64,000 bases of DNA. Source: Tetracentron sinense. Taxonomy: Eukaryota > Streptophyta > Magnoliopsida > Trochodendrales > Trochodendraceae. Where the stretch lies: assembly GCA_015143295.1 (NCBI GenBank), contig CM026567.1:8760416-8824415 (forward strand), read 5' to 3'. The position numbers were made by a program, and so were the translations under genes. Below, one piece after another: positions 45,381 to 57,285 of this stretch (position 1 is its first letter; the number at the start of each line of letters is the position of its first letter). The notes below the pieces were generated by a model. The model did not search any database. It saw only the letters and a program-made list of their open reading frames with translations, and was not told where the DNA came from.

Positions 45381-47330
45381 ATTATGATGTAAGTTTTAAT
45401 TGTCATGTCATTCTATAACCACCTTACCAAGACTTTAATGAGAATCTCTTGACCAATTCAAAGTGTTTGGAATGGAAAAGGAATCTCAAGTTTGTACTTA
45501 CTATCTAAAGAATTATCCAAGTTCTTACTACTAATGGTAAATGTCATTTAAGATGTTTACAGAATACAATAGGGCTGCTAGGCAGTTTACTATATAAAAG
45601 GACGAGTAGACACCAAGTTGACTAGGGAAACCCAGTCACAAAGAATATGATAGAGATCATTGGATTCATAAATCCCAATTCTTGGTGCTGAGATAAATTG
45701 AAATAAATTTATGGGATAAGAGGTTATGATTCTCGACAAACTCCCGGAGTCCTTTAATATGGTTATGTTGAACAAGTAGGAAATCAGATTGTCTGAAATC
45801 TCACATGTTGTATATGGCTAAGAACCTTTGAAGAGTTCAATGCTACTTGCAAAGATGTTCAAAAGAGTTGGGTTTTTCTAAATTCCGAGCATTTATGCAA
45901 AGGAAAGAAATCCACGATTTTCCATCGGAAAGGTATTCTGGTAGTATGGACAAGGGCTCTTCTAAGAAGAATGGAATGTATAAGGATTGTGCTTCATAGT
46001 GAAGCAATTGCTCATTGGATACAAGACAAACCTTTGGAAGGATTGTCCAGTTTGTATACTCATCAAGTCCAACTTAATTGTTGGAACCTCCAACTCCTAA
46101 TGCTTGGTATGATCTTGCATAAGTGTAATAGTTGCATGTTTGTATAGGAGAAGGAGAAATCTAAGAAGATAAAACTTCTACTTGGGAATGGGACAAAAGT
46201 TGGATGATCATAATTATATGAATCTTCCATTAAGAGGTAGCTAACTTTATTTCACTTTCTTTGAAAAGTTCAAGGAATTCCGCATTGAAATAAAGAAACA
46301 GCTAGGTAAGTCTTCCATGATTGAGAAGAGTACCTCTTAATAGAAATTTCATAATTTACTCTCATTACATCTTGTCTCAGATAATTCCCAGAACAAACCA
46401 TAGCATGATGGTGTTGTTAAATCAAATTATATTGGATATGATTTGATAGAAGATGAGCTTCGGATTCGCATTAGAGACATTTAGTCTCTATTCCTGGATA
46501 ACAAAAGATATTTGTAAACAGGAATACAAGTTTCCTAGTAGAGAAACTGAATCTAAAATTGTTCTAGAAGCGGAAGCCCAATAGACCGATAACTATGAGA
46601 ATTGATAGAGATCAACTCTCTACTCTCACTATACCTAAATAGTACACTAGAACCCACAGGTCCTAGAATCTGTAGTTAGACTAACTTTTATTCTGATGAA
46701 GTAATCAAACTGTTTGATTTTCATCTAAGATTGAAAGTATCCTTTATGTGCAAATTGGTTAGTGGGAGCATAATTACTTTCCTGGCTCTATGCAGAGATA
46801 ATATTCTTTTCATTGTGAATGAAATTCGAATATTATTCTTCTCTTAGATTTGATCTAGCAATTATGCAATAAAGGACAATATCTTTTACAACATGTTTTC
46901 TTAGTTCTAAATGGTTCAGAGACAAAAAGAAAATGATATTGTTATTCTCCCAATAACAATCATGTTTTTGTGCAAGTAAGATTTCAAGAAAAGAGTTTTT
47001 ACCTTTATGGGATGGAATCTGTTTCTCTTAGATATATGATATCATGAGAAAGTATACTTGTACTAGACCGGATATTTATCACATGTTGATGTGATAAGAT
47101 ATTGGTCAGATTATTCCAGAGCATTGTACAATGATAAAGCACAAGCATGTTAACTTCTGAAAATGACTATTGGACAGTATCATTTTTGTTTAGTCTTTTA
47201 AGACTGTGGTTATTGATAATAAATTTGCAAGAGTTGCAAGTGTTATTGCATCACAACAATAGTTGTGGTAAAGCAGACATGACAAACCCATGTATATTAA
47301 TTTATGCTTCAGCTGGTGTTTGAGAAACAT
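45380..47330 (+). pseudogene. C1 gag-pol remnants
   Basis: Heavily shifted and stopped, but copia pieces can be read in different frames: a gag and knuckle remnant (about 45720-46060, ending in a GYKTNLWKDCP-like segment), a probable protease-start remnant NLIVGTSNS (about 46070), an integrase-like segment EKFKEFRIEIKKQLGK (about 46260-46310), and the RNase H-side motif CTRPDIYH (about 47060-47085). No frame is longer than about 70 codons. The clade within copia cannot be assigned safely; gag precedes integrase and RT as expected. Confidence 0.6.
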
Positions 47331-47371
47331 CAATGAAAAGATGGGCATTACATCTAATTGGCTTAGAGTGC

Positions 47372-47382
47372 AAGTGGGAGAT
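47372..47382 (+). other. C1 polypurine tract
   Basis: AAGTGGGAGAT directly before the 3' LTR. Confidence 0.85.
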
Positions 47383-49580
47383 TGTTGGACATATATGCCC
47401 TTGAAAGCCAATAAGAGACTTTTCTATGTTGATTAGACAAGCATCATATTCACACAACCAACTATAAAGGGTATTTATATTAATTACTATCTCATATGAT
47501 GATGACATAAAGTTCCATAGGTAACATTGTAGGAAAATTATACAAAGGTTGCGAGGAGATATGATTTTCCGGTTCCTTGTAAACCTAATATTGTTCGAAG
47601 CCTCTAGAGTATTGGTTAGGCGCCGTACTTCATCATGGCTTGCACATGTGTAGTTCTATGAAATAGTGTGATGAATCTCATTCACAGAGAGTGGTGACTC
47701 TTGACTAACATGTGAGTATATGTAGCAAGTACATAATACTGAACGGGGTTACTAGTGGATACCCTATGGAATACACTGTCAGATTGTATTAGGGTTATCC
47801 ATTTGAAAAATTGTCCTTAGACCTGAGAGGTTAACATCTTTTCAGACATCTGTCTATATGGCTTTGATGTGCCAATCGGCAATGTCCAATACACAGGACT
47901 AACTTCGGGTACGTTGGGTTATGTACACAATGTTTGGAGAAGTGTGTAAACACTCAATAAGAAATCCACAACTCCTTAATTGGAGATAATGATATCAAGG
48001 TGATACTTGTTGAACTGAACTGTTAAATCTAGTACTGGTGCTTTTCGGTAAAATGGTTTTTATTGAAGTTGATATTTTTAATATGGAAAAGTATATATAA
48101 ATATATATGTCAGTTCTTTTCTAATGTTTTTCAAAAGTGTTTTGGAGGTTCAGTTCAATGAAAAAGTAATCATGTGAAAGGGTTCTATTCATAAGCAAGG
48201 GACTAAGACAGTGGAATTGTTCCAATCCCGGAAGCTTACAAGTGATATCGGAATGTGGAAGGATTTATTTGTAAATATATTGTGAGATGGTACTTACAAG
48301 CAATTCTCTAATTTCTGGAGGTTAATCACATTGTGTTAATGGACATTAATTGTGATTGGTGGACGTCCAGGGATATAGATAAAATTCTATAATCCTAATG
48401 GAGTGTAGGAAAGGTGTTCCCTGATAACAATGCTTTAACCAAAAGGTAGAGTACTTGATCCCACAACCGGAAATAGGAGATCCCTTTAGATCCCACACAC
48501 AAGGACCTTCTTAAAGTATTTAATTTAATTTATAATTTAATTAATTAATTTCTCTAAGTAATCACTATATGGTATAGTGAAGCTCTAAAAAGTGGAATCA
48601 CATTGGATGTGAAAAACCAAATGGGTAGGACCCATTGAGAATTATTATAAAAGAATAATTCAAGTGACCAAGAGGGTTTAGGCGTGTGGGGTGGGACCCA
48701 CCTAGGGTGGGACGCCCACCTCAAGGAGGAATAATAATAATTGTTATTATTATTTAATTAGTATCTAATAACTACTCTCCTTATTGGATAAGGTTAGTTA
48801 ATTAGTTAGAGTTAGTTACTAATTAAAGATTCCTTGTTGGACAAGGAGTCTATTAGTTTCTTGCTAATCAAGGAATCCTAATTAGATTAGGATAAAGATA
48901 AGATTAGTTAGATACTAATGGATAAGGTTAGTTTCTTTTAAGATTAATCCTAATTGGAATAGGAGAATAATCAATAAAGGAAACTATTGAGGAATCCTAA
49001 TTGGATTAGGATAAAGTTAATGAATTATAATTGGATTACAATTCAAGCAACCAAGAGGGAACTTATATAAAGGAGTGGATGCCCAGCCCTTTAAGGAATA
49101 TAATTCTCCAGAATTTTTTCTTCTCTCCCTCTCCTCAAGTTTACGTCCCGCCCTCTCCCCCTTTGAGGGTGTATGGTCACCCTTCCCCATCTTCCTTTTT
49201 GTTTGGTTTTTGATCTTGATGATCAAGAACAAGTTCTTTGAAGATCAAGATTGGATCTTGTTTGATCAAGAAAGGTTCTTGGATCAAAGAAAAGAAGAAA
49301 ATATAAAAAAGCATGGAATTTGGAGGGGCCATTAGCTTCCATTAGAGAAAGCTTTAAAGGAAAAAGAAGGTTCGTGTGAATCGACAGGAGACTTGATACT
49401 TGTGAAGTTTTGCGATTACTATTATTCTGTGGATTTGACTTAACAATTTCAAAGTCGCAAAGGTGAATGTTATTCTAACCTTCATTGAATAAAATCAATT
49501 AGAATCTTAGTCAGATCTTGGGATTCGACGTATGCCCCCCAAGAACTGTGCTTCTAAAATTAAAAAGAGGCATACTTTCA
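47383..49580 (+). repeat. C1 3' LTR
   Basis: 2198 bp, TGTTGGACATA...GGCATACTTTCA. Complete reference copy for the family. Contains the segment (49025-49310) that is replaced in the 5' LTR. Confidence 0.95.
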
Positions 49581-49585
49581 GCCTC

Positions 49586-49895
49586 AATTACCTTACGGGC
49601 CACTGATGAGTTGAAGAAAATGAATAATTTTCTGGTTAGTCTGGCTAGTGGAGCTACTTCTTCTCAGCCTCCTTCTCAAGCTCCCTCTTCTTGCAAAGGC
49701 ATGAGACCAATGAAGGTAACCCCCTCCAAAAGGGGTTCAGCTACTGATTCCCCTATCATCTCCCTTCCTTCCGACTCAGATACCACCTCCTCTCCTTCAG
49801 ACTCCCATGATGACTTCGATCCAGCTGAGCAATCAGAAGATGTCCTCACAAAGGTTGCAGACCTCCTCAAAAAGCAGAAAGCAGATGGGCTGTAA
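49586..49895 (+). pseudogene. SA post-pol ORF, 3' part
   Basis: Resumes after C1 with RATDELKKMNNFLVSLASGAT, then a Ser/Pro-rich low-complexity stretch, an acidic segment and a C-terminal ADLLKKQKADGL before TAA. It is probably the C-terminus of the ORF begun at 39125. The intervening 39578-39686 is out of frame, so the gene is broken even without C1. Confidence 0.55.
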
Positions 49896-50329
49896 TTTTT
49901 TTTTATTTTTTTGATGTTGCCATAGGGGGAGAAACATGAAATGTAATGAAAATTTAAATTTGATGATTGATGATTGATAAATGAAATGACATTTGAACTA
50001 TTTGAAATATGATGTTTTTTTTGCATCTTTGGCAGTACACACATAATATGTCTTTTGCTTATGCAATTCTATTCTTGTCTGGATCTAATATGTTGTGAAG
50101 AGAAATTAAAATTGAAACTTATCTTTGTACAACTTTTCTTGGTATATAACCAGGGTGATATATCCTTTAACTCATCATAAATATGCATCTAAATAATAAC
50201 TGTGATTATTTTTACAAATACATATGCCTAGGGGGAGCTTATCTCAAAGTTTTTATGAAAAACATGTCATGAGGGGGAGCTCAACCCAATTTCATTACAT
50301 TGTTATGTCATCATAAAAAAGGGGGAGAT
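49896..50329 (+). other. SA 3' untranslated region with repeated purine tracts
   Basis: No ORF. Several GGGGGAG tracts (near 49925, 50230, 50274, 50320), typical of SIRE-like elements. The last, AAAAAAGGGGGAGAT (50315-50329), abuts LTR B and is the polypurine tract. Confidence 0.8.
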
Positions 50330-51836
50330 TGTTAGCCTCAGGGTTACAATCATAAGTACCCCTAATAATTTTGATAATAACATAATAATATAATGAAATA
50401 TTTGGTACTAATAAACTCGTTTATGTGCGTGAACATTTCAGATTATATAAAGTTGATAGCACTCCAATCATGAAAAACAAAGGATGGAAATTACCCAAGA
50501 GGAAGTTCAACTCAATACAAGATGAAGATTCTATAAGAGACCTTAGTCCAAGTCAAGACCATTGAAGACAAAATGCAAAATCACAAGACCCAAGTCAAGC
50601 CATGATCATCTCTCATGATTCTAAATGTATTCACTTGTTATTCTGAAAATGTATAAGGACTTATGTAAAAAGTTCTCAAAAGAAAGGTGAAGTGAATAAG
50701 CTCAAGAATCATAGATTGACCATAGGAGCCTAGGATACTTTTTGAAAATCGTCCTAAAGCTCTAATTCATCATAAAATTACGATAAGAGTATAGCCAATT
50801 GACCTAGGAAATCAATCACATTCCTTCGGTTTGATCCTAGACTGAATTCAGAATATTCACTCTGAATTCTTCGACGAATTCTCTGGGAAGATCAAATTCG
50901 GCGACGAAGTCATGACATAATTTTCTTAATTCAGTTCTGCCTCCTGATTTCGGCGACGAAATCTTTGGTGGGATTAAGATTCGGCGATGAAGTCGTTTCA
51001 GGATTTTTTGAAATCCAATTCTGTCTTTTGAATTCAGCGACGAATTCAAGTGGGAACTCCACTTTGTCGACGAAATCATGTCTGAAACAAATTTTTTTTT
51101 TAACGGCTTGTTTGCAACGGACCTAAAAGCATTTAATGCTTCCCCAACGGCACTATTAAATCAAATGCTATAAAATGAGTTCATTTATGAACTACAAATA
51201 ACTCTTGATCACAACAATAACTCCTATTAATCACTTATTCACTGCTATTGATTTTCACTCACTCTCACACTTAGAAAATCCCCAAAAAGTTTCTCTTGAG
51301 CTCATTCAAGTCTACTTTCTTTGAGAGACTTTATTAGAGTTTGTATTTCACTTGTATCCAGCTCATTCAAGGAGCTTTCAATTCGGATCTTCAATCCAAA
51401 ACTTATTTATTGAGATTATTCAAGAATCCAAGATTCTTGCACTAAAGCTGTTGCTTCAGCCATATCAAGAGAGGGTTGCACTCTTGAAAGGTTTCAGCTC
51501 GGCCTAAAGGAGAGCTTGGAAGGTGATATCTCGACCTGTAAAGAGAGATTGTAAGGGTTTGGACTCCACCTGTGAAGGAGCCTGTACGATTAAGGAATCG
51601 TGGTGAATCCTCTAGCTGGAAGCTGAGGCGGGGAGTAGGCTGGTTTGCTGAACCTCGAGAACAAATCTTGAGTTTGCACTCTTCTTATCTCTTCTCTTTC
51701 TTTTAATATTCCATTGTTTTATCTTGCTGCATATTATACTCTATTCCGCTCTTTGAACTTGTTGTTCATACTCTTATCTTTTTAAATCTGCCTTAGACCC
51801 TATTCACCCCCCTTTAGGGTCATTTCCTGGCCAACA
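50330..51836 (+). repeat. SIRE-like LTR B (shared between SA and SB)
   Basis: 1507 bp, TGTTAGCCTCAGGG...CTGGCCAACA. It is preceded by a polypurine tract and followed by a PBS, so it is at once the 3' LTR of SA and the 5' LTR of SB. Contains the GACGAA array (50866-51077) and TATAAAATG (51169). Confidence 0.92.
50866..51077 (+). promoter_or_regulatory. GACGAA motif array and TATA box, LTR B
   Basis: Motif copies at about 50868, 50898, 50949, 50978, 51030 and 51063. TATAAAATG follows at 51169. Same layout as LTR A. Confidence 0.6.
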
Positions 51837-51837
51837 A

Positions 51838-51851
51838 TTAGTATCAGAGCC
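51838..51851 (+). other. SB primer-binding site
   Basis: TTAGTATCAGAGCC, a mutated Met-type PBS just after LTR B. Confidence 0.8.
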
Positions 51852-53128
51852 TAATACTCTAATTAGATCTAAACAATCTGAGTAATCGATTTATTATGGC
51901 AAACAATGTATTTGCAACAAGCCTAGGAGAAGGACAGTCCACCACTAGACCACCATTGTTTAATGGAGAAAATTATAACTATTGGAAAACTAGGATGATG
52001 TATTACATTCAAGCTCTAAATTATGAGTATTGGAGAGTAATAGTCAATGGCCTTCATCTTACCACAAAAACTGTGGATGATGTCAGAATTCCTAAGGTAG
52101 AGGAAGAATGGAATGAAGCTGATATTAAGCTCATTCAAATCAATGCTAAAGCTATTAGCAACCTCTACTGTGCTTTAAGTCCCCAAGAATTTAACAGAGT
52201 TTCTGGATGTAACTCTACTAAAGAAATATGGGATAAACTGAAAGTCACCTATGAAGAGATTAATCATGTTAAAGAAGAAAAGATTAGCATGCTTGTTCAC
52301 AAGTATGAATTATTTAAAATGGAGAAAGAAGAATCTATCGGTGATATGTTCACCTGATTTACTAACATTTTAAATGGTCTTAAATCTCTAGGTAAAGTGT
52401 ATTCTAATGCAGAAAATGTGAGAAAGATTTTAAGATCATTGCCTAAGGAATGGACTCCAAAAGTAACAGCAATCCAAGAAGCTAAGGACCTCACCAAACT
52501 GCCTATGGATGAGCTGCTGGGATCTCTTATGACTCATGAAGTCATAATGAAGTATTAAATGTCTGATGATCCTAGAACCAAGAAAGGGCTGGCTCTCAAG
52601 TCTACTCAAGTTGAAATTAGTGATGAGGAAACCAGTAGTGATGATGAAGATATAGCCTTGATGGCAAGAAGGTTCAAAAGGTTCCTCAAGCATAAGAAGA
52701 ACTTCAAAAAGAGACCATACAAGAAGGAGTTCTCAAAAGAAGTGAAAAAAGCTGAATCTAGCAAGAAGGAACCTTTCACCTATTATGAATGTAAGAAGTC
52801 AGGCCACATAAGGACTGACTGCCCTCAACTCAAGAAAAGCCAAAAGTACAAGAAGGCTATGATGGCATGTAACGCCCCAAAATACCCCCTAGGAGTTAGG
52901 TTACTTTGGCGACGTGACTTAACCTGAAATCAAACCTGCAAAGAGTATGCAAGGCAAGCTAAACAGTGAACTAAAATTTTCTTTAACATAAAGGTAATTC
53001 CAAGTGTTTACATAAACGAACGACTGAATAAAATACAATAATACAGATGTACAAATGCTTGAATTACCAATTCAAGCCTACATGAAAATCCCCCCAAGAG
53101 TAAATCCCAAAATACATGTCTCTCTCAC

Positions 53129-53260
53129 TCAACCCCACCATAGTACCACATATCCAAGCCCCCAATGTCTGGTGACAATTCCAAACAAGCTCCTACTCTC
53201 TCTGATAACCTCGATCCACGGACCCAGAATGCATACAACATATATTGTACCTGCCGACAT
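53129..53260 (-). pseudogene. Degraded LTR micro-ORF
   Basis: Starts MSAGT and keeps a GPWIEV core, then departs from the family. The expected C-terminal pattern (LD.WYY) continues in another frame, so one indel has shifted it. An in-frame upstream ATG lies in the stem-loop, as in T4. Confidence 0.45.
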
Positions 53261-53478
53261 AAAAGTACGGCTGAGCATGGAATACTCAGCGAGTACAAGC
53301 TCCTAGCTAACCATAGTAATAACGAGTAAATAACATATACAAGTGATGGAATAGTACACATCATAATTATTTAAAGCAACATAATACATAAACATTTACC
53401 AAATCATAATTTTCATGAAGTCCAAACCATTGTCTATGAATCATGTGAGTCCTTATGAGTTTTCCTTTCCATATTTCT

Positions 53479-54150
53479 TATGAGCTAGAGGTTCCTCGAC
53501 CTCCTTGACAATTCGTTACTTTTCTTATGAGCCAGAGGTTACTCGACCTCCTTGACAATTCATTTCTTTTCTTATGAGCCAGAGGTTAGCACCCGCACAT
53601 CCCTGGGCTACCAACCTCCTTGATAGTTCCATATCTTTCTTATGAGCCAGGGGTTAGCACCCGCACAATCCTGGGCTACCAACCCCCTCGACAATTCCAT
53701 TACTTTTCTTATGAGCCAGAGGTAAATCAACCTCCTTGACAATTCAATTCTTTTCTTATGAGCTAGAGGTTAGCACCTGCATATCCCTGGGCTACCAACC
53801 TCCTTGACAGTACAATATATTTCTTATGAGCCAGGGGTTAGCACCCGCACATCCTTGGGCTACCAACCCCCTTGACAATACAATACCTTTCTTATGAGCC
53901 AGAGGTTAGCACCCGCAAAATCCTGGGCTACCAACCTCCTTGATAGTTCCATATCTTTCTTATGAGCCAGGGGTTAGCACCCCCACAATCCTGGGCTACC
54001 AACCCCCTTGGCAGTTCAACATATTTCTTATGAGCCAGAGGCTAGCACCCGCACATCCCTGGGCTACCAGCCTCCTTGACAGTCCAATATTTTACTTATG
54101 AGCCAGAAGTTAGCACCCTTAACCGGGGCTACCAACCTCCTTGACATTTC
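53479..54150 (-). repeat. Eleven-unit covarying hairpin array
   Basis: Units of about 67 bp (long) and 47 bp (short). Each begins with TTATGAGCCAGAGG and ends with CCTCCTTGACA. The stem GAGGTTAGCACCC/GGGCTACCAACCTC varies in matched pairs: GGGGTT/AACCCC near 53650, 53830 and 53970, and GAGGCT/AGCCTC near 54040. Confidence 0.85.
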
Positions 54151-55109
54151 ATTTATCAAACTTATGCATGTGAGGTCTTACTTACTTTCCTTACATTTAC
54201 CTGTACTCGTTTCACTTCTTAATGCTCATTTAAAAACCTTAGTTCATTCACATATCCGTGCTTGTGTGTAGCAAGTTGTGGAAATCATAGTGACATATTC
54301 ATGCATGCGTAACAATTGGTGATATCATGGTGATATAATGATAAACATCATATAGTATTACTATAATCCCAATAAGCATGTGAGTTTTCGAGGAACATGT
54401 ATAACATTTCATTCAAGTTTCCCAATTGGGGAGAAACCCCTAAATCATATTTTCATTGTCTTAATTTAGTCCTCATTCATGCATTTCATCAAATATGTGA
54501 TATGCAATAATTCTTTTAACCTTTAACTTGTATATTTAAGTCAAGCATTTCATCAAACATGTAGTGTATGTGCATTATGGATACATTGCCCTTCCACCCT
54601 TTTCATCACACAATAATCATCACCTCTACATGGCATCCAAGCACCTCTACCATCCACATCCCATACATCCACAACCATTTAATTCATCTTGTTCATTTAG
54701 GGCATTTTATACATTATTAAGAAGAGGGAATATATACAAGATCACACAGAAGCATGCTTAAAGGAAAACCTAGGTTATCACTAAGCTTAACTAGGAAGGG
54801 TGTACTAACCTTGATAAGGGGAAGAAAACCCTTGAAAAATACCATGGAAGATGCTGCCGAGCTTGGAGAACGTGCTCCTCATGTGCTTGAGCCGTAAATT
54901 GAAAGATCCAAGCTTTTGGGATGCTCTAGGGTTTCAAAACCCTTGATCTTTCTCCACTTGATGCCCTAGGAGAAAACCCCTTCTCTCCTCTCTCACTCCC
55001 TCTCAAAATATGGCTAAGGGTGTTTATGAACACCCTTGGCTCGAGCCAACCCTTAAAAATAAGGGTGGAGTAGCAAAAAGACCAAAAAACCCCTAAAAAA
55101 ATTCTGAAA

Positions 55110-55215
55110 ATCGCGTAGGACCGATAGATGACCGATAGACGACCGATCTACCGGTAGTGGACCGATCGATCGGTGGTTTTGACCGATCTCTCGCTAGTGG
55201 ACCGAGCTCTCGGTA
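55110..55215 (-). repeat. GATCGATCGG-type palindrome cluster
   Basis: Shorter and more degenerate than in T4 (ACCGATCGATCGGT once, plus GACCGATAGACGACC-like variants), in the homologous LTR position. Confidence 0.75.
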
Positions 55216-57080
55216 TTGACTGGTGCTGCAAAATGCACTTCAGTATTTTGCTTATAACTTTTGACTCGGTTCTCCAATTTTGACGATTCAACTTGCGTTG
55301 GATTCTTCTTTCAAAGAGGAACAACTTTCATGTTTTGAGGAAATTCTAATTCTTCTTTATTCATAGACCAAAATGCCCCTAAATCTGACTGGTCTGCAAT
55401 GGGTTGCGACAGCCCAGATTTGCAGCCAACCCGATCTTGGGAATCCCACTTTTGACTCAACTCCGACGCAAAATCAGGGAAAGTGATCAACATGAACCTT
55501 GAAGAGGGTTCTAATACCTTTCCAAAAATTGAGTAATCACTCGATTCTGAACAACAATGACTAAACTAGAGCCCTTTAAAGTTGAAGCAAATGCCGAGAC
55601 ATACCTTTTCAACACCTAGAACACCTCGAGTGTTTTCACACTCTTTTCTCTTGTGTCCAACACCCTGCTGATACCTCATAAATCATTATCCATAAGTATT
55701 TAACCCACCTCAATGATCATTAAATTCACACCGACATGCATGAGAGACTCCGGCCTCTCGATGCCTCATGCACTAGCACTATTCACCAACAACCCATTGA
55801 AACACTTAGGGTATTTGTACCCTTGATTTCACCCACTTAGAGTATCTTTACACTCTCTTTTTACAACTCAAACCATGTACCTAAAACCCTCAATTGACTA
55901 ATCATAATATCAAGAACACAATGGGAGGCCTTAGGCCTTCACACATATCATACAAGGGCACCTTTCACTGGCACTATTCATAGTATCGTGAACTTGAATT
56001 TCCGGGGTTCTACATGGCAACTTGAGATGACTCAGAGGGAAGAAAATTAGGAGATTCAAGTGATGAAGAAGTGGCAAATTTGTGCCTCATGGCAAATGAG
56101 GATGAGGTAACTTCTTCCCCAAATGATTCTCTCTCATATGATGAAATAAGAGAAGCATTTGATGAACTTTATATTGAATTTGGTAGAATAGCTAAATTAA
56201 ATAAATCCTTTAGAAGGGAAATCCACACTCTCTCACAATCATGTAAAAATCTATAAAAAGAAAAGATTGTGTGAGCCATTAAGAATGAGAAATTGAGTAA
56301 GAATTTAAATGATATTGAAAATGCTCCTCATAACTCACCATGTGAATGTGATGAGTTAAAAGTTAAAGTCAATGATTTGACCAATATTGTCCTCACATTC
56401 ACAAATGGTCAAAAGAACCTAGAAAGACTTTTAGGATAGGAAAGATGTGTTTTTAACAAGGCTGGACTTGGTTATAATATTTTTTCAAAACAAAAAGATT
56501 ATCAAAATTTCTTTACAAAATTAAGTAGTCACCAAACTCCACCACCTACCTCATTTTATAATGGTAAAATAATTAGAAAAGTTTGGGTTCCAAAAGGAAC
56601 ATCTTCTATTTCAAAAACTAATCATAAAGGACCAAGAATGATATGGGTTCCCAAGGGAACTAATCCTCCCAAACCACAACCCAGATCACTTTGGGTACCA
56701 TCCAAAACTGTTTGGGTATCGGGGGGAAAGTATCTTGGAGTTACTTAAATTGGATGTGTAGGTATGCTTCACATCAAGAACTTCTAAGACAACATGGTTC
56801 TTGGACAGTGGATGCTCAAGGCATATGACCGGGAATAAGGAACTATTTGCATCAATCACTCCAAAGGATGGCGGTTGTAGCACCCCGGACTTTTTCATCC
56901 TTAATGAATAGCACCTTCGTAGCTAATTGGCCGTTTTTGTAGTCTAATTAATAAATAAGGGAGAAATCGGAAATTCCGAAACGTCAGAAATGTGCGTTTT
57001 CGAAAGACGAACCCAACGCAAATTGAATCGTCGAAATCCGACGAGCGAGTCAAAAGATATGGTCAAAACAGTCCAGACAT

Positions 57081-57285
57081 ACAGAGAACCGATCGCTCGG
57101 TCCAGTCAGCGATCGATCGGTCCATAACCGATCGATCGGTAGCTATCGCGCGGTCAGAAATTTTGTATGGGGAAATTTTCCAGAGAGTGAGTTTTTGACC
57201 GGTCGATCGGTCAAAAACACCGATCGCTCGGTAGGCAACCGATCGATCGGTCATAACCACCGATCGCTCGGTCTTCGCGTTTTTG
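57081..57285 (+). repeat. ACCGATCGATCGGT palindrome cluster, T4 LTR
   Basis: About ten copies or half-variants in 205 bp. Adjacent copies are inverted with respect to each other, so long snap-back structures are possible. Confidence 0.9.

Larger units (their letters stand above)
39687..49580 (+). mobile_element. C1: full-length long-LTR copia element, coding region decayed
   Basis: 9894 bp. LTRs TGTTGGACATA...GGCATACTTTCA, perfect Met-type PBS, purine tract AAGTGGGAGAT, duplication GCCTC on both sides (39682-39686, 49581-49585). It lies in the post-pol region of SA. The coding region holds only remnants. Its LTR family also occurs inverted at 3820-6010 and 17013-17420. Confidence 0.95.
52868..56014 (-). 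mobile_element. Inverted solo Ty3 LTR, long form
   Basis: 3147 bp from TGTAACGCCCC to GGGGTTCTACA, the reverse of a TGTAGAACCCC...GGGGCGTTACA LTR. Duplication TGGCA on both sides (52863-52867, 56015-56019). It is related to the T4 LTR, with about 600 bp extra in the U3 part (55360-56014), and has the longest hairpin array in the window. Confidence 0.93.
17421..56875 (+). mobile_element. SIRE/Maximus-like copia tandem: LTR, unit SA, LTR, unit SB
   Basis: First LTR in three pieces (17421-17447, 19708-20679, 33226-33708), internal unit SA (33709-50329), complete second LTR (50330-51836), then a second PBS and unit SB (51837 onward, split by other insertions, last seen at 56875). Clade markers are WFLDS.CSRHMTG, VERKNRSLQEM, YVDDIIFGST, a long gag with a coiled region, several GGGGGAG purine tracts near the 3' end and a post-pol ORF. 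The element is inserted in the inverted copia LTR piece, which itself lies in T2. Confidence 0.85.
51896..56875 (+). pseudogene. gag: SB gag to protease start, interrupted twice
   Basis: Starts ATG GCA AAC AAT and follows SA gag closely. Stops: TGA at 52355 (AGA in SA) and TAA near 52556 (CAA in SA). The zinc knuckle reads YYECKKSGHIRTDC, so the first Cys is Tyr. The frame is cut at 52867 by the inverted solo LTR and resumes at 56020 through the Lys/Glu-rich region, with further stops and a frameshift. At the end protease keeps the intact motif (FLDSGCSRHMTG, near 56800-56830), where T4 is inserted. The rest of pol lies outside the window or is lost. Confidence 0.85.

Noticed and set aside
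53479-54150. CRISPR-like array
   Set aside because: Units are imperfect, spacers are variants of one sequence, it lies in an LTR of a plant element, and no cas genes are present.
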